From Paraescarpia echinospica (lineage: Eukaryota; Annelida; Polychaeta; Sabellida; Siboglinidae), in assembly GCA_020002185.1 (NCBI GenBank), contig CM034544.1, positions 29,657,842 through 29,721,841 on the forward strand: a DNA stretch of 64,000 bases. The letters are read 5' to 3'. Made by a program: the position numbers and the translations under genes. Position 1 is the first letter of the stretch. Each line of letters begins with the position of its first letter. The notes beneath the pieces were generated by a model that did no database searches, had not been told where the DNA came from, and saw only the letters and a program-made list of their open reading frames with translations. Positions 1 through 11,699 of the stretch are shown here, piece after piece.

Positions 1-1069
1 TTGTAAATATTGACGGGTGTCACACATACAGGCATTTTACGAGAGCTGGAAGTATGCAATTTTTGTTAAAATCTATCGGCATGTCAATGAGATGATGATA
101 ACAGCAGGTGAGAAGTTTAAGACATTTTATAGGTCACGTTTTCTTATAATCAGACAAAACGTTAACATGGTCGCCTATGGGAAAACCAACAGTGGGCTGA
201 CCCCAATAAAGACCCTGGCAACGGAAGCATGCTATTGTCATTGCACAATCATGGAGGACGCATTTTACTTCAAATATCTTGAAACAATCACTGATAATAT
301 ATGTATGGCAAAACAACAGTTGAACGGGACAAACCGTTTTTGGATATTGCAGACTTCTCATCAGTCTGCAAGTCCAAATCACAGTGTCGGAACACATGTC
401 TTATAAGGGGGGTGGGGTGTGTATGCTACTAGTTAAGCCTCAATTTGCAAATCTGTATGATAATGAACCAATGACATTGCAGCAGGGTGATCCATCAATC
501 TTTTTTGTTTACTTCTGCTAGTTAAACACACTTGAAGATCTTGTCATTGACCCTAATGATGCCTGATGACAGTGACTAGCTGGAGTCGACTGTAGCCCGA
601 GCCTGTTATCATATACTGTCTACTGGCAGGACCTTCTGGCCAATCAAGTAAGTGGCATTGTTTTCTGAATGTCTGCTAATTAGGCTATGTAATATTATGT
701 AATTGAACTGCATAAGATGTCTGGATTTTTGAGAATTCACACCCTAAGGTGACTTTTTGTTGATATTTACCTTTGTAAATAGGGCACAAGGTCATAAAAT
801 CAATATAAATTTGAATGTAACATATAACACCTCGCTGTATTGAATATTCTTATAAAACACATATTGGACTTTCTGGAAAACTGTTATAGGAGTTCATACG
901 TGCCACCTGAGAATGTTGTGCTAGATTAGAAATTGTCTTATTTTTTATGCTTCTGGCATTTAAGCATACACATCTAAGTTCATTTTATGGATATTTGGTG
1001 AACCTTTCTTTGTAGATTTGTTTGTACTGTTTCTTTGAGGTGAGGTGGTTCTGTGTATTCCCCTGTGCA
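1..1069. other. Non-coding stretch, nothing recognised
   Basis: I see no convincing gene here. A 129-codon open frame at 17-406 starts on GTG, shows no familiar domain and has an open frame opposite it, so I do not call it. The sequence is AT-rich and lacks obvious tandem structure. Confidence 0.4.
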
Positions 1070-1070
1070 T

Positions 1071-1701
<631 letters not shown>

Positions 1702-2279
1702 GTTGGTCGCTAGGTGGCGTAAGGTGGTACTCGTTTATTTTGTCACTGCGTGATTCAAAATCATTTTTGCAATTTAACGTTTAATTTAGTCTATGACACT
1801 AGTAGAATTAGTGTCAACTTATTGCACTGTTTGCTTAAACAAACATTTTATAAATTGTCATCACCAACGCTGTTAAATCTTTTACTTAAATTATTTATTT
1901 TCGCGCTAGCAGGCTTACGTACACAACATACTAAGGTAGGGGCAGTCCCCTTATAAACTATATACTAACAGGCCTTTTCAACAAGACGTTCTTTTATACC
2001 CAGAATCGCCCTGAGGGTGAAGACCTCTCACTTTTCTTTGCACGGGCACTAAACGTCTTGTTACTTTGCACAGCCACAAGCCTGCTCAGCGCGAACAATC
2101 ATCCGACCTGTAATATTGCCATTGATTATCGCCAACCCACTCTTTAATAACCTAGAAATTTACATTATTTTTAGTACAATTATACAGTTTTAGAATATAT
2201 TATCATTTTCAATAATTTTTATGAGACATTACCATTTTATTCTTCACCATTTTGAGAAAAGTACACTGTCACCAAGACA

Positions 2280-3500
2280 ATGTCACCAGCATTTTTATTG
2301 TGTGTTTTATTTTTATCCTGTTCTGCTGCTTCGAGAGGTCACAACGTTACGCTGTGCAAGCCACTTAGTCCGCAACGGTCTGCTGTCATTTTAATTTCTC
2401 AGTACATGAGAACACAAAATTCCTTGTCACATCTTCACAGTTTGCCATGTCTTAATATTTGCTTTAATAGAAAGTTACTGCCAATCCCCCGCTCTAAGCC
2501 AACGTTTAAATTGGCAATTATTTTACTACTAGCAGGAAATGTAAGTCTTAATCCTGGACCTGCTGTCAGGCGCAATATTCAAGTAGGCACCACTAACGTT
2601 CGATCTATTCGCAAAAAAACAGCCTCGCTTACCGATTTATTAACTTCAAAGACAATAGACATCCTTGCAGTCACTGAGACCTGGCTCAGACAACATGACA
2701 CAGCTGCATGCATTGCTGACATTTCTCCTTCCAGTTTCACCTTCCATCATCGCCCACGTTCAGTTGGGCGTGGTGGTGGTGTTGGATTAATCGTCTCAAA
2801 ACAGTTCAAAGTTAATTTGCATTCAAACCCTGATTACTCCAGCTTTGAGGCCATATGTGCCGAAATTTCCGATTCATCTTTCTCTGCTTATTTTGTGTGC
2901 ATTTATCGCCCTCCGGGACACCCTGCCCATTTCTTTGAAGAATTCCAGGATCTACTTGAAAATCTGGCAAGTATTTATTCGGAATTTTATATACTCTGTG
3001 ATTTTAATCTTCATCTGGACACACCTTCATCAACAACAAGCACATTTAATGACATTCTGGCATCCTATGACATGAAACAACATGTTACCTTCTCAACACA
3101 CATACATGGCCACTGGCTCGATCTCTTAATCACCCGTTCAGATTATAACAATATTCAGACACCTACTGCTTCAGATGGTTTATCAGACCACCACACTGTC
3201 ATTGCTGATCTCAAAGTTCCTAGAATTCCCGTAGAGTCCAAACACAATGTGTTTTACCTACCGATTCATAAGATTGACATTGCTGCATTAATGACAGACA
3301 TCCTTAAATCCGACCTCATTAGTAACCCCAAAGAATATCTGTCAGATCTGTGTCGACAGTACTGTCAAGTACTCAAAGATTTACTTAATAAACATGCACC
3401 CCTGAAATCTAAATCTGTGTCCCAAAAGCCACATGCTCCATGGATGACTCCTGAAATTATACAATCTAAAAAGCGCCGGCGCTATCTTGAACGTGTATGA
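2280..3500 (+). pseudogene. LINE ORF, N-terminal part: signal-like leader, 2A-like motif, AP endonuclease
   Basis: It starts on ATG with a hydrophobic leader (residues 2-17) that resembles a secretion signal. Residues 79-94 form a hydrophobic stretch ending in NPGP (codons at 2550-2561), the end signature of 2A ribosome-skipping peptides. The acidic residue usually four before NPGP is Asn/Val-like here (GNVSLNPGP), so activity is uncertain. From residue 101 an APE-type endonuclease follows: TTNVRS, TETWL (Glu133), a CIYRPPG strand, a CDFNLH motif and SDHHTV near residue 310. The endonuclease nicks target DNA to prime reverse transcription. The frame ends at an in-frame TGA (3498-3500) where the LINE would normally read on into the RT, so it is a truncated product. 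Confidence 0.85.
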
Positions 3501-3503
3501 CAA

Positions 3504-5422
3504 ATGGCCAAAGCTAAATCAAATTATTACACAAACATGGTCTCGAGTAACTCTGATAACCCACGTCAGTTATGGAACTGCATAAATCATATTTTACACA
3601 GACGGCCGCCTCCATCTCTACCTAGTCATGTGTCAGTCAAATCTCTGTGTGACTCGTTTTCTAGTCATTTCACAGATAAAATAAGTCTTATACGTTCTGC
3701 TTTTCCATGTCACACTTTAAGTACTGTAAATGTGGACTCCCCACAAGTAAATTCTCCACTTTTTTGAGCCAGCCACAGTTGATGAAGTGAGGAAAATAAT
3801 AATGCCCTCCCCAAATAAGTCATGCGATCTCGATCCATTACCAACCATACTACTAAAAGCATGTCTTGACTCTACTTGGTACAATAACGAATATCATAAA
3901 TTGATCACCGAGTTCGGGTAAATTCACAGATGATTGTAAACACGCACATGTAAATCCTGTTCTCAAGAAGACTTCTTTGCCAAAAGATGATTTCAAAAAT
4001 TATAGGCCAATTTCTAATCTTAGCTTTATTTCTAAGATACTTTAGAAAGTCGTAGCAAGCCGTCTAAGGTGTCATATTAGCTCAACTTGTTTATCCAGTG
4101 TGCTCCATACAGCATACAAACAATTTCATTCTACAGAGACTGCTCTCCTAAAAGTACACAATGATGTTATATTAAACATTGATAAAGGCAAAGTAACTGC
4201 ACTTACCTTGCTTGATCTGTCTGCCTCCTTTGATACCATTGATCACAACACTCTTGTCAAACGTTTATCAATGTGGCATGGCATATCTGGCACAGCTCTG
4301 ACCTGGTTTTCTTCATATCTAACCAACAGACATCAATGTATAAAGATAGATAATTACTTTTCAACCTCACTCCCCACTTCATGTGGCATTCCCCAGGGTT
4401 CAGTTCTTGGGCCTTTGCTTTCCACTCTCTACACTACGCCACTCAGCTCTGTAATCCAAAGTCATAACTTGGATCATCACCTTTATGCAGATGACACACA
4501 GATCTACATTTCCTTGGCCACGCCCGATACAAGTCACTCTCTAAACCGACTCAACGATTGTCTCCAAGATGTTTTCTCATGGGTGACCGATAGCAAATTA
4601 ACGTTAAACGCAGACAAAACTGAATTCCTCATCATTGGTACTCCAATGCAGCGAGGTAAATTTAATGATTTTTTTCCAACATGCATCCTGAGTCAAAATA
4701 TCACACCAGCAGCATCAGTAAGGAATCCAGAAGTGACCTTTGATTGCGACTTCAATTTCAGACAACACATATCCCAAACGTGCCGTTGCTGTTTTTATCA
4801 TATCCGTGATCTTCGCCGCATTCGCCGACATATGTCGCTTTCTGTCGCTAAGACTATCGCAACAGCTCTTGTTAGCAGCAGATTAGATTATTGCAATTCC
4901 CTCCTTCATAATATTGCTATCAAGGATATTGCAAAACTACAACGCGTCCAAAATTGTTTAGCAAGGGTAGTCACACAATCTCCTCGATTCTCCCGCTCAG
5001 TGCCACTTCTAAAATCACTGCATTGGCTCCCCGTGCGATATCGCATTATGTTTAAGATCTGCACAATCACCTACCAAGCCCTTTCATCCAAACAACCTAG
5101 TTATTTACACTCAATGCTCACACCAGCTAGACAAGCCAGACAACTTCGGTCGTCTAGTTCGATGTTGCTATTTGTTCCTAGAGTTAAGACAAAGGCTGGA
5201 ACTCGAGCTTTTTCAGTTGCCGCGCCAACTATATGGAATTCGCTTCCCGTTAATGTTAAATCAGCAGAAAATATTGTTACATTTCGTCGTCACCTAAAAA
5301 CCTATCTTTTCAACATCGCCTATCCTCCCTGGCTTCCTAGCACATCCATTCATTTGTTGACGACTTTCGCCTATCACACGAGTACGAGAATGCTTAATCC
5401 TTTGGTTTTGGTGCGCCACTGA
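3504..5422 (+). pseudogene. LINE reverse transcriptase domain, broken
   Basis: It is in frame with the endonuclease part after the TGA at 3498. Lesions visible are an extra T in the T-run near 3760 giving a stop at 3765, indels between 3860 and 3960, and a TAG near 4042 inside the NYRPISNL...SKIL region. From about 4045 to 5422 the frame is open and carries RT motifs: LLDLSASFDTIDH (metal Asp at about 4214), GIPQGSVLG and YADD (about 4484-4495), followed by a thumb region and the C-terminal NVKSAENIVTFRRHLKTYL segment common at the end of CR1/L2 proteins. The initiating codon at 4100 in a naive translation is GTG and is not a start. Confidence 0.88.
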
Positions 5423-5480
5423 GCTTGGATTGTCTGAGGATATTGGCGCGTAAGAAGTTATTTATTATTATTATTATTAC

Positions 5481-5945
5481 AGCACACACATCACATTACA
5501 CCCTATAGCACACATTACATCACATCTTACAGCACACACATCACATCCTACATGCACGCACACATACGCATGCTAGCTTCACTGCAGTTAGATATAACAA
5601 AAGAACACATAACTCCTCCATCACACAACAAACATCACTCGACAAACATCACACAACAAACATCACTCGACAAACATCACACAACAAACATCACTCGACA
5701 AACATCACACAACAAACATCACTCGACAAACATCACACAACAAACATCACTCGACAAACATCACACAACAAACATCACACAACAAACATCACACAACAAA
5801 CATCGACAAACATCACACAACAAACATCACTCGACAAACATCACACAACAAACATCACACAACAAACATCACTCGACAAACATCACTCGACAAACATCGA
5901 TCCGACATTTACACATTATATCCTACAGCACACGCACATCTTATG
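5481..5945. repeat. Right half of split minisatellite and a 14-bp CAAACATCAC array
   Basis: 5481-5560 continues the minisatellite interrupted by the LINE. From about 5625 to 5905 there are some twenty copies of a 14-bp unit that alternates between ACAACAAACATCAC and TCGACAAACATCAC, an A/B pattern that gives a 28-bp higher period. Confidence 0.85.
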
Positions 5946-6072
5946 TGGAATGTGGCAGAGTTGTATGGAATGTGGTAGTTGTGTGGAAAGTGGTTGTAGT
6001 GTGGAATGTGGTTTCAATGTGGAGTGTGATAGGGTTGTGTGGAATGCGTGTGGAGTGTGGTTGTGCCATTCA
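5945..6072. repeat. Degenerate GTGTGGAATGTGG repeats beside the donor of the last exon
   Basis: Loose copies of a TGTGGAATGTGGTNGT motif. Read on the minus strand they begin right after the presumed donor GTGAATGG of the exon at 6074-6197. They look like another donor-proximal array, but decay makes the unit hard to define. Confidence 0.55.
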
Positions 6073-6073
6073 C

Positions 6074-6197
6074 CTTTTCATCATGTGGTCAAACACCTCC
6101 CCGAGGTATTCGCCCCCAAAGCATCATCATCATCATCGTCGTCATCCATCTTGCATTCACTGACCTCGCCGTCGTCAAACTTGTAAAACTTGGGCAC
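6074..6197 (-). pseudogene. USP9X-like exon after the His box (FYKFDDGEVSECKMDD)
   Basis: The acceptor is GGGGAGCAG with exon start GTGCCCAAG. It encodes VPKFYKFDDGEVSECKMDD, matching the RWYKFDDGDV block that follows the His box in USP9-type enzymes. The usual Trp is Phe here (TTT for TGG), whereas the flanking satellite units keep TGG. A GAT/GAC run (about 6117-6136) carries a frame change of one base. In the next frame CFGGEYLGEVFDHMMKR follows, then donor GTGAAT. The Asp run is polymorphism-prone and may have caused the shift. Confidence 0.85.
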
Positions 6198-7343
6198 CTG
6201 CTCCCCAACCCTGTAGCCATGGCAACATACTTGTATCACTTGGGCACCTGCTCCCTAACACTATAACCATGGCAACAGACTTATACCGCTTGGGCACCTG
6301 CTCCCAAACCCTTTAACCATGGCAACAGACTTGTACCACTTGGGCACCTGCTTCCCAACCCTGTAACCATGGCAACATACTTGTGCCATTTGGGCACCTG
6401 CTCTCCAACCCTGTAACCATGGCACCAGACTTGTACCACTTGGGGACCTGCTCCCCAACCCTGTAACCATGGCAACATATTTGTGCCACTTGGGCACCTG
6501 CTCTCCAACCCTGTAACCATGGCACCAGACTTGTACCACTTGGGCACCTGCTCCCTAACCCTGAAACCATGGCAACATACTTGTACCACTTGGGCACCTG
6601 CTCCCTAACACTATAACCATGGCAACAGACTTGTACCACTTGGGCACCTGCTCCCAAACCCTTTAACCATGGCAACAGACTTGTACCACTTGGGCACCTG
6701 CTCCCCAACCCTGTAACCATGGCAACATACTTGTGCCACTTGGACACCTGCTCTCCAACCCTGTAACCATGGCACCTGACTTGTACCACTTGGGGACCTA
6801 CTCCCCAACCCTGTAACCATGGCTAAAGACTTGTGCCACTTGGGCACATGCTCTCCAACCCTGTAACCATGGCACCAGACTTGTACCACTTGGGCACCTG
6901 CTCCCCAACCCTGTAACCATGGCAACATACTTGTACCACTTGGGCACCTGCTCCCTAACCCTGTAGCCATGGCAACAGACTTGTGCCACTTGGGGACCTG
7001 CTCCCTAACCCTGTAACCATGGCAACAGACTTGTACCACTTTGGCACCTGGGGTCGGTTTCATGAAGCAGCTAAGAACGTTCTTAACGCTAAGATGATTG
7101 TCTTAGAAAATGACGTATTTTTTGTAATATAAGCGAACATACGAGTTTACGCAAACACGTGACGTTAAGTAATTGCGTAAATTTAAGTACGCTTCATGAA
7201 ACCGGCCCCTGCTCTCCAACCCTGTAACCATGGCAACAGACTTGTGCCACTTGGGCACCTGCTATCCAACCCTGTAACCATGGCAACAGACTTGTACCAC
7301 TTGGGCACCTGCTCTCCAACCCTATAACCATGGCAACAACTAG
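6198..7343. repeat. 50-bp minisatellite spanning a splice acceptor and exon start
   Basis: About 20 copies of a 50-bp unit (for example units ending at 6270 and 6320), interrupted by a small TIR element at 7051-7208. On the minus strand each unit reads GGTTRGGGAGCAG then GTGCCCAAGTGGTACAAGT, which is the 3' end of the intron plus the first 19 or so coding bases of the adjacent exon at 6197. The unit is not a multiple of three, so the apparent ORFs cycle through frames. Confidence 0.93.
7051..7208. mobile_element. 158-bp TIR element (MITE-like) inside the 50-bp array
   Basis: The ends are GGGTCGGTTTCATGAAGC and the inverse of GGGCCGGTTTCATGAAGC, 17 of 18 positions matching. CTG is present on both sides (7048-7050 and 7209-7211), fitting a 3-bp target duplication, and removing the element plus one CTG restores a normal satellite unit. 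It has no coding capacity. The superfamily is not clear from these ends. Confidence 0.85.
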
Positions 7344-7508
7344 CACATTCATTAAGGTACCTGGAAGATATTAAATGATTTCTTAAAAAAACAATAAATG
7401 TCAGAAGAACTATGTTAACTGCGTTTGACGACAACCCAAGGGTGTGTGAAATGTTTTAGTTAATGTTATCACGATTTACTCTGTTATTATTTAACTATCC
7501 AGTTTTAG
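7344..7508. other. Unique intron remnant between arrays
   Basis: A short non-repetitive stretch between the 50-bp and 24-bp arrays. It includes a T-rich tract on the minus strand but no recognisable exon. Confidence 0.4.
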
Positions 7509-7801
7509 CACTTATGTATTTCATATTTTCGGTACATATGTATTTCATATTTTCGGTACTTACGTATTTCATATTTTCGGTACTTATGTATTTCATATTT
7601 TCGGTACTTACGTATTTCATATTTTCGGTACTTATGTATTTCATATTTTCGGTACTTATGTATTTCATATTTCCGGTACTTATGTATATCATATTTTTGG
7701 TACTTATGTATTTCATATTTTTGGTACTTATGTATTTAATATTTTCAGTACTTACATATTTCATATTTTCGGTACTTACGTATTTAGTATTTTCAGTACT
7801 T
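7509..7801. repeat. 24-bp minisatellite TTATGTATTTCATATTTTCGGTAC
   Basis: About 12 copies of a 24-bp unit. Because 24 is a multiple of three the array is open in several frames on both strands (YFIFSVLM on plus, KYISTENM on minus). These are not genes. Confidence 0.93.
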
Positions 7802-7840
7802 AGATTTACGTTGATTTACAAAGTTACTTATTATTATTAG

Positions 7841-7956
7841 ACTGGTGGTCACTAGTAAGACTGGTGGTCACTAGTAAGACTGGTGGTCACTAATAGGACT
7901 GGTGGTCACTAGTAAGATTGGTGGTCACTAGTAAGATTGGTGATCACTAGTAAGAC
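7841..7956. repeat. 19-bp minisatellite AGACTGGTGGTCACTAGTA
   Basis: Six copies. On the minus strand the array starts about 25 bases past the donor of the exon at 8160-7980, and the intron start contains a TTACTAGTGATCACCA version of the unit. It is therefore probably a donor-proximal array. Confidence 0.88.
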
Positions 7957-7979
7957 CAAACAGTAGTGTCCAGTTTTAC

Positions 7980-8160
7980 CTGTGCGGGATGTATGAGTAG
8001 CAGCGACCGCCGCCTGGCTTGACCGCCATGGACGATGACGCCAACGAGGCGATACTTGGTGCAGACATCCACTGACTTCTCGTCTGACGTCTCACTCTCG
8101 TCCGCTATCAGTTCACCTGCCTCGCCACCACAAGCCGTGTGCAGTGTCACAGTGTAAGCA
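7980..8160 (-). pseudogene. USP9X-like His-box exon with Arg at the catalytic His
   Basis: The acceptor is TGTGACAG at 8161-8168 and the donor GTAAAA follows 7980. The first part encodes [20 protein letters not shown] then IVHGGQA, aligning with the [24 protein letters not shown] block of USP9-type enzymes. After GGQA the frame shifts by one base (AGGC where AGC would keep frame). In the next frame the peptide is GGRCYSYI, with Arg (CGC) where the catalytic His (CAC) belongs and Cys for Tyr. Its entry phase fits the exit phase of the previous exon. Both lesions would kill protease activity. Confidence 0.87.
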
Positions 8161-8263
8161 CTGTCACACAATATGACACATTGTCACTGCAGTGACAACA
8201 CGAGACACAAGAGAAAGTGGCTTTGCGTGATTGACAGAAAAACCATTTCTATTTCACATCACA

Positions 8264-8390
8264 TCCTGTCAATGTCCAAACACACACCATGTCCTGTCAG
8301 TGTCCTACACACACACACACATCATGTCCTGTCAGTGTCCTACACACACACACACACACACACACACATCTTGTCCTGTCAGTGTCCTAC
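8264..8390. repeat. Donor-derived repeat, GTAGGACACTGACAGGAC x3 with CA tracts
   Basis: On the minus strand the intron starts GTAGGACACTGACAGGACA right at the donor of the exon ending 8391. That 20-odd base segment recurs twice more, separated by (GT)n tracts of changing length. A nearby fourth copy has decayed (TTGGACATTGACAGGA). Confidence 0.85.
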
Positions 8391-8498
8391 TGGGAGTGAG
8401 ACTGATCTTCAATATTTGCAAGACCTTGCTCAGTGAATCGTTTCATGTCAAACTGCCGCGGAAACTCAAAGTAGTCATTGAACTTGATGGCACACTCC
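8391..8498 (-). pseudogene. USP9X-like exon [14 protein letters not shown], intact frame
   Basis: The acceptor TTCTAG precedes 8498 and a GTAGGA donor follows 8391. All 35 codons are open and encode [14 protein letters not shown] followed by a divergent tail, closely matching the end of the palm/finger region just after QLKRFDYDWER in USP9X. It ends in phase 2, which fits the next exon at 8160. It is the best preserved island and is flanked on both sides by arrays derived from its own borders. Confidence 0.9.
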
Positions 8499-11400
8499 CT
8501 AGAACACAACATTTGATGACACACTTCCTACAACACAACACTAGATGGCACACTCCCTACAACACAGTACTTGATGACACACTCCATACAACACAACACT
8601 TGATAACACACTCCATACAACACAATACATGATGGCACACTCCCCACAACACAACACTTGATGGCACACTCCCTACAACACAACACTTGATAACACACTT
8701 CCTACAACACAACACTTGATGGCACACTCCCTGCAACACAATACTTGATGACACACTTCCTACAACACAACAATTGATGACACACTCCATGCAACACAAT
8801 ATTTCATGACACACTCCATACAACACCGCTTCATGACACACTCCATACAATACAATACTTGATGACATACTCCATACAACACAACACTTGATGACACACT
8901 CCATACAACACAACATTTGATGACACACTTCCTACAACACAACACTAGATGGCACACTCCCTACAACACGATACTCGATGACACACTCCATACAACACAA
9001 CACTTGATAACACACTCCATACAACACAATACATGATGGCACACTCCCTACAACACAACACTTGATGGCACACTCCCTAAAACACAATACATGATGGCAC
9101 ACTCCCTACAACACAGCACTTAATAGCACACTCCATACAACACAATACATGATGGCACACTCCCTACAACACAACACTTGATGGCACACTCCATACAACA
9201 CAACACTTGATGGCACACTCCCAACAACACAACATTTGATGGCACACTTCCTACAACACAACACTTGATGACACACTCCATACAACACAACACTTGATGG
9301 CACACTCCCTACTACACAACACTTGATGACATACTCCCTACAATACAACACTTGATGGCACACTCCATACAACTCAATGCTTCATGACACACTCCCTACA
9401 ACACAACACTTGATGACACTCTCCATAAAACACAATATTTGATGGCACACTCCCTCCAACACAACACTTGATGACACACTCCATACAACACAATACTTGA
9501 TGGCACACTCCATACAACTCAATGCTTCATGACACACACCGTACAACACAACACTTGATGACACACTCCATACAACACAATATTTGATGGCACACTCCCT
9601 CCAACACAACACTTGATGACACACTCCATACAACACAATACTTGATGGCACACTCCATACAACACAATATTGATAGCACACTCGCTACAACACAACACTT
9701 GATGACACACTCCATACAATACAACACTTGATGACACACTCCATACAGCACAATACTTGATGGCACACTCCATACAACAAAACACTTGATGGCACACTCG
9801 CTACAACATAACACTTGATGGCACACTCCCTACAACACAATACATGATGGCACACTCCCTACAACACAACACTTGATGACACACTCTATACAACACAATA
9901 CTTGATAACACACTTCCTACAACACAACACTTGATGGCACACTCCCTACAACACAACACTTGATGATGAACTCCATACAACACAATACTTGATGGCACAC
10001 TCCTTACAACACAACACTTGATAACACACTTCCTACAACACAACATTGATGGCACACTCCCTGCAACACAATACTTGATGACACACTTCCTACAACACAA
10101 CAATTGATGCCATACTCCATACAAAATAACATTTGATGACACACTTCCTACAACACAACACTAGATGGCACACTCCCTACAACACAACACTTGATGACAC
10201 ACTCCATACAACACAACACTTGATGACATACTCCCTACAACACAATACTTGATGACATACTCGCTACAATACAACACTTGATGAAATACTCCATACAACA
10301 CAATACTTGATGGTACACCCCATACAACACAACGCTTCATGACCCACTCCATACAACACAATACTTGATGATACTCCATACAACACAATACTTGATGACA
10401 TACTCCATACAACACAATACTTGATGGCACACTCGCTACAACACAACACTTGATGACACACTCCATACAACACAACACTTGATGACATACTCTCTACAAC
10501 AGAGTACTTCATGGCACACTCGCTACAACACAACACATGGTGACATACTCCATACAACACAATACTTGATGACGCACTCCATACAACACAATATGTGATG
10601 GCACACTCCATACAACACAACACTTGATGACACACTCCATACAACACAACATTTGATGACACACTCCATACAACACAATACATTATGACACAATCGCTAC
10701 AACACAACACTTGATGACATACTCGCTACAACACAGCACTTAATGGCACACTCCATACAACACAATACATGATGGCACACTCCATACAACACAACACTTT
10801 GATGACACACTCCCTACAACACAACACTTGATGGCACACTCCATACAACACAACACTTGATGGCACACTCCCAACAACACAACACTTGATGGCACACTCC
10901 CAACAACACAACACTTGATGGCACACTTCCTACAACACAACACTTGATGACACACTCCATACAACACAACACTTGATGACACACTCCCTACAATACAACA
11001 CTTGATGACACACTCCATACAACATAATACTTGATGGCACACTCCATACAACTCAATGCTTCATGACACACTCCCTACAACACAACACTTGATGACACTC
11101 TCCATACAACACAATATTTGATGGCACACTCCCTCCAACACAACACTTGATGACACACTCCATACAACACAATACTTGATGGCACACTCCATACAACTCA
11201 ATGCTTCATGACACACTCCCTACAACACAACACTTGGTGACACACTCCATACAACACAATATTTGATGGCACACTCCCTCCAACACAACACTTGATGACA
11301 CACTCCATACAACACAATACTTGATGGCACACTTCCTACAACACAACAGATGATGACTCACTCCCTACAACACAACACTTGATGACACACTCCATACAAC

Positions 11401-11602
11401 ACAATACTTGATGGCACACTTGCTACAACACAACACTTGATGACACACTCCATACAATACAACACTTGATGACACACTCCATACAGCACAATACTTGATG
11501 GCACACTCCATACAACTCAACGCTTGATGACACACTCCATACAACACAATATTTGATGGCACACTCCCTACAACACAACACTTGATGACACACTCCATAC
11601 AA
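8499..11602. repeat. 29-bp minisatellite spanning a splice acceptor and exon start
   Basis: Roughly 107 copies. On the minus strand the commonest unit reads TTGTAG then GGAGTGTGCCATCAAGT then RTTGTGT. The 17 bases GGAGTGTGCCATCAAGT are identical to the start of the exon at 8498, and TTGTAG takes the place of its TTCTAG acceptor. A second variant has TATGGAGTGTGTCATC. The two variants are interspersed, giving blocks of higher-order repeats (for example, near 9400-9540 and 11060-11220). The Cys-rich ORFs across it are artefacts. Confidence 0.94.
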
Positions 11603-11690
11603 GGCCCTGAGTGACATGACACAAGGCCCTGAGTGACACAGCACAAGGCCCTGAGTGACACAACACAAGGCCCAGAGTGACACAAGTAGT
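11603..11690. repeat. 22-bp repeat AAGGCCCTGAGTGACACAACAC x4
   Basis: Four tandem copies at the boundary between the 29-bp array and the 26-bp array. Confidence 0.9.
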
Positions 11691-11699
11691 GTATGCCAT

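Larger units (their letters stand above)
1702..5480 (+). mobile_element. CR1/L2-type non-LTR retrotransposon with N-terminal 2A-like motif
   Basis: A 3.8-kb LINE inserted cleanly in a minisatellite. The left flank ends ...CATCCTAC and the right flank starts AGCACACAC, which together rebuild one repeat unit, so any target duplication is at most about 2 bp. Order: 5' leader (1702-2279), endonuclease ORF (2280-3500), broken reverse transcriptase (3504-5422), a short 3' UTR with the GGCGCGTAAG-type end, then an (ATT)n tail at 5460-5479. A tail of short tandem repeats and the EN-RT layout are typical of the CR1/L2 group of the Jockey superfamily; the exact clade is inferred. It is inactive, with two stop codons and frameshifts in the RT half. 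Confidence 0.88.

Noticed and set aside
17..406. 129-codon plus-strand frame at the window start
   Set aside because: GTG start, no recognised family, an open frame opposite, and no splice or promoter evidence.
6261..7063. Series of minus-strand ORFs over the 50-bp array
   Set aside because: Frames cycle because the unit is not a multiple of three. They are decoy copies of an exon border, not a gene.
8499..11602. CRISPR-like regular 29-bp repeats
   Set aside because: There are no unique spacers, since the whole period is repeat, and the context is a eukaryotic intron.
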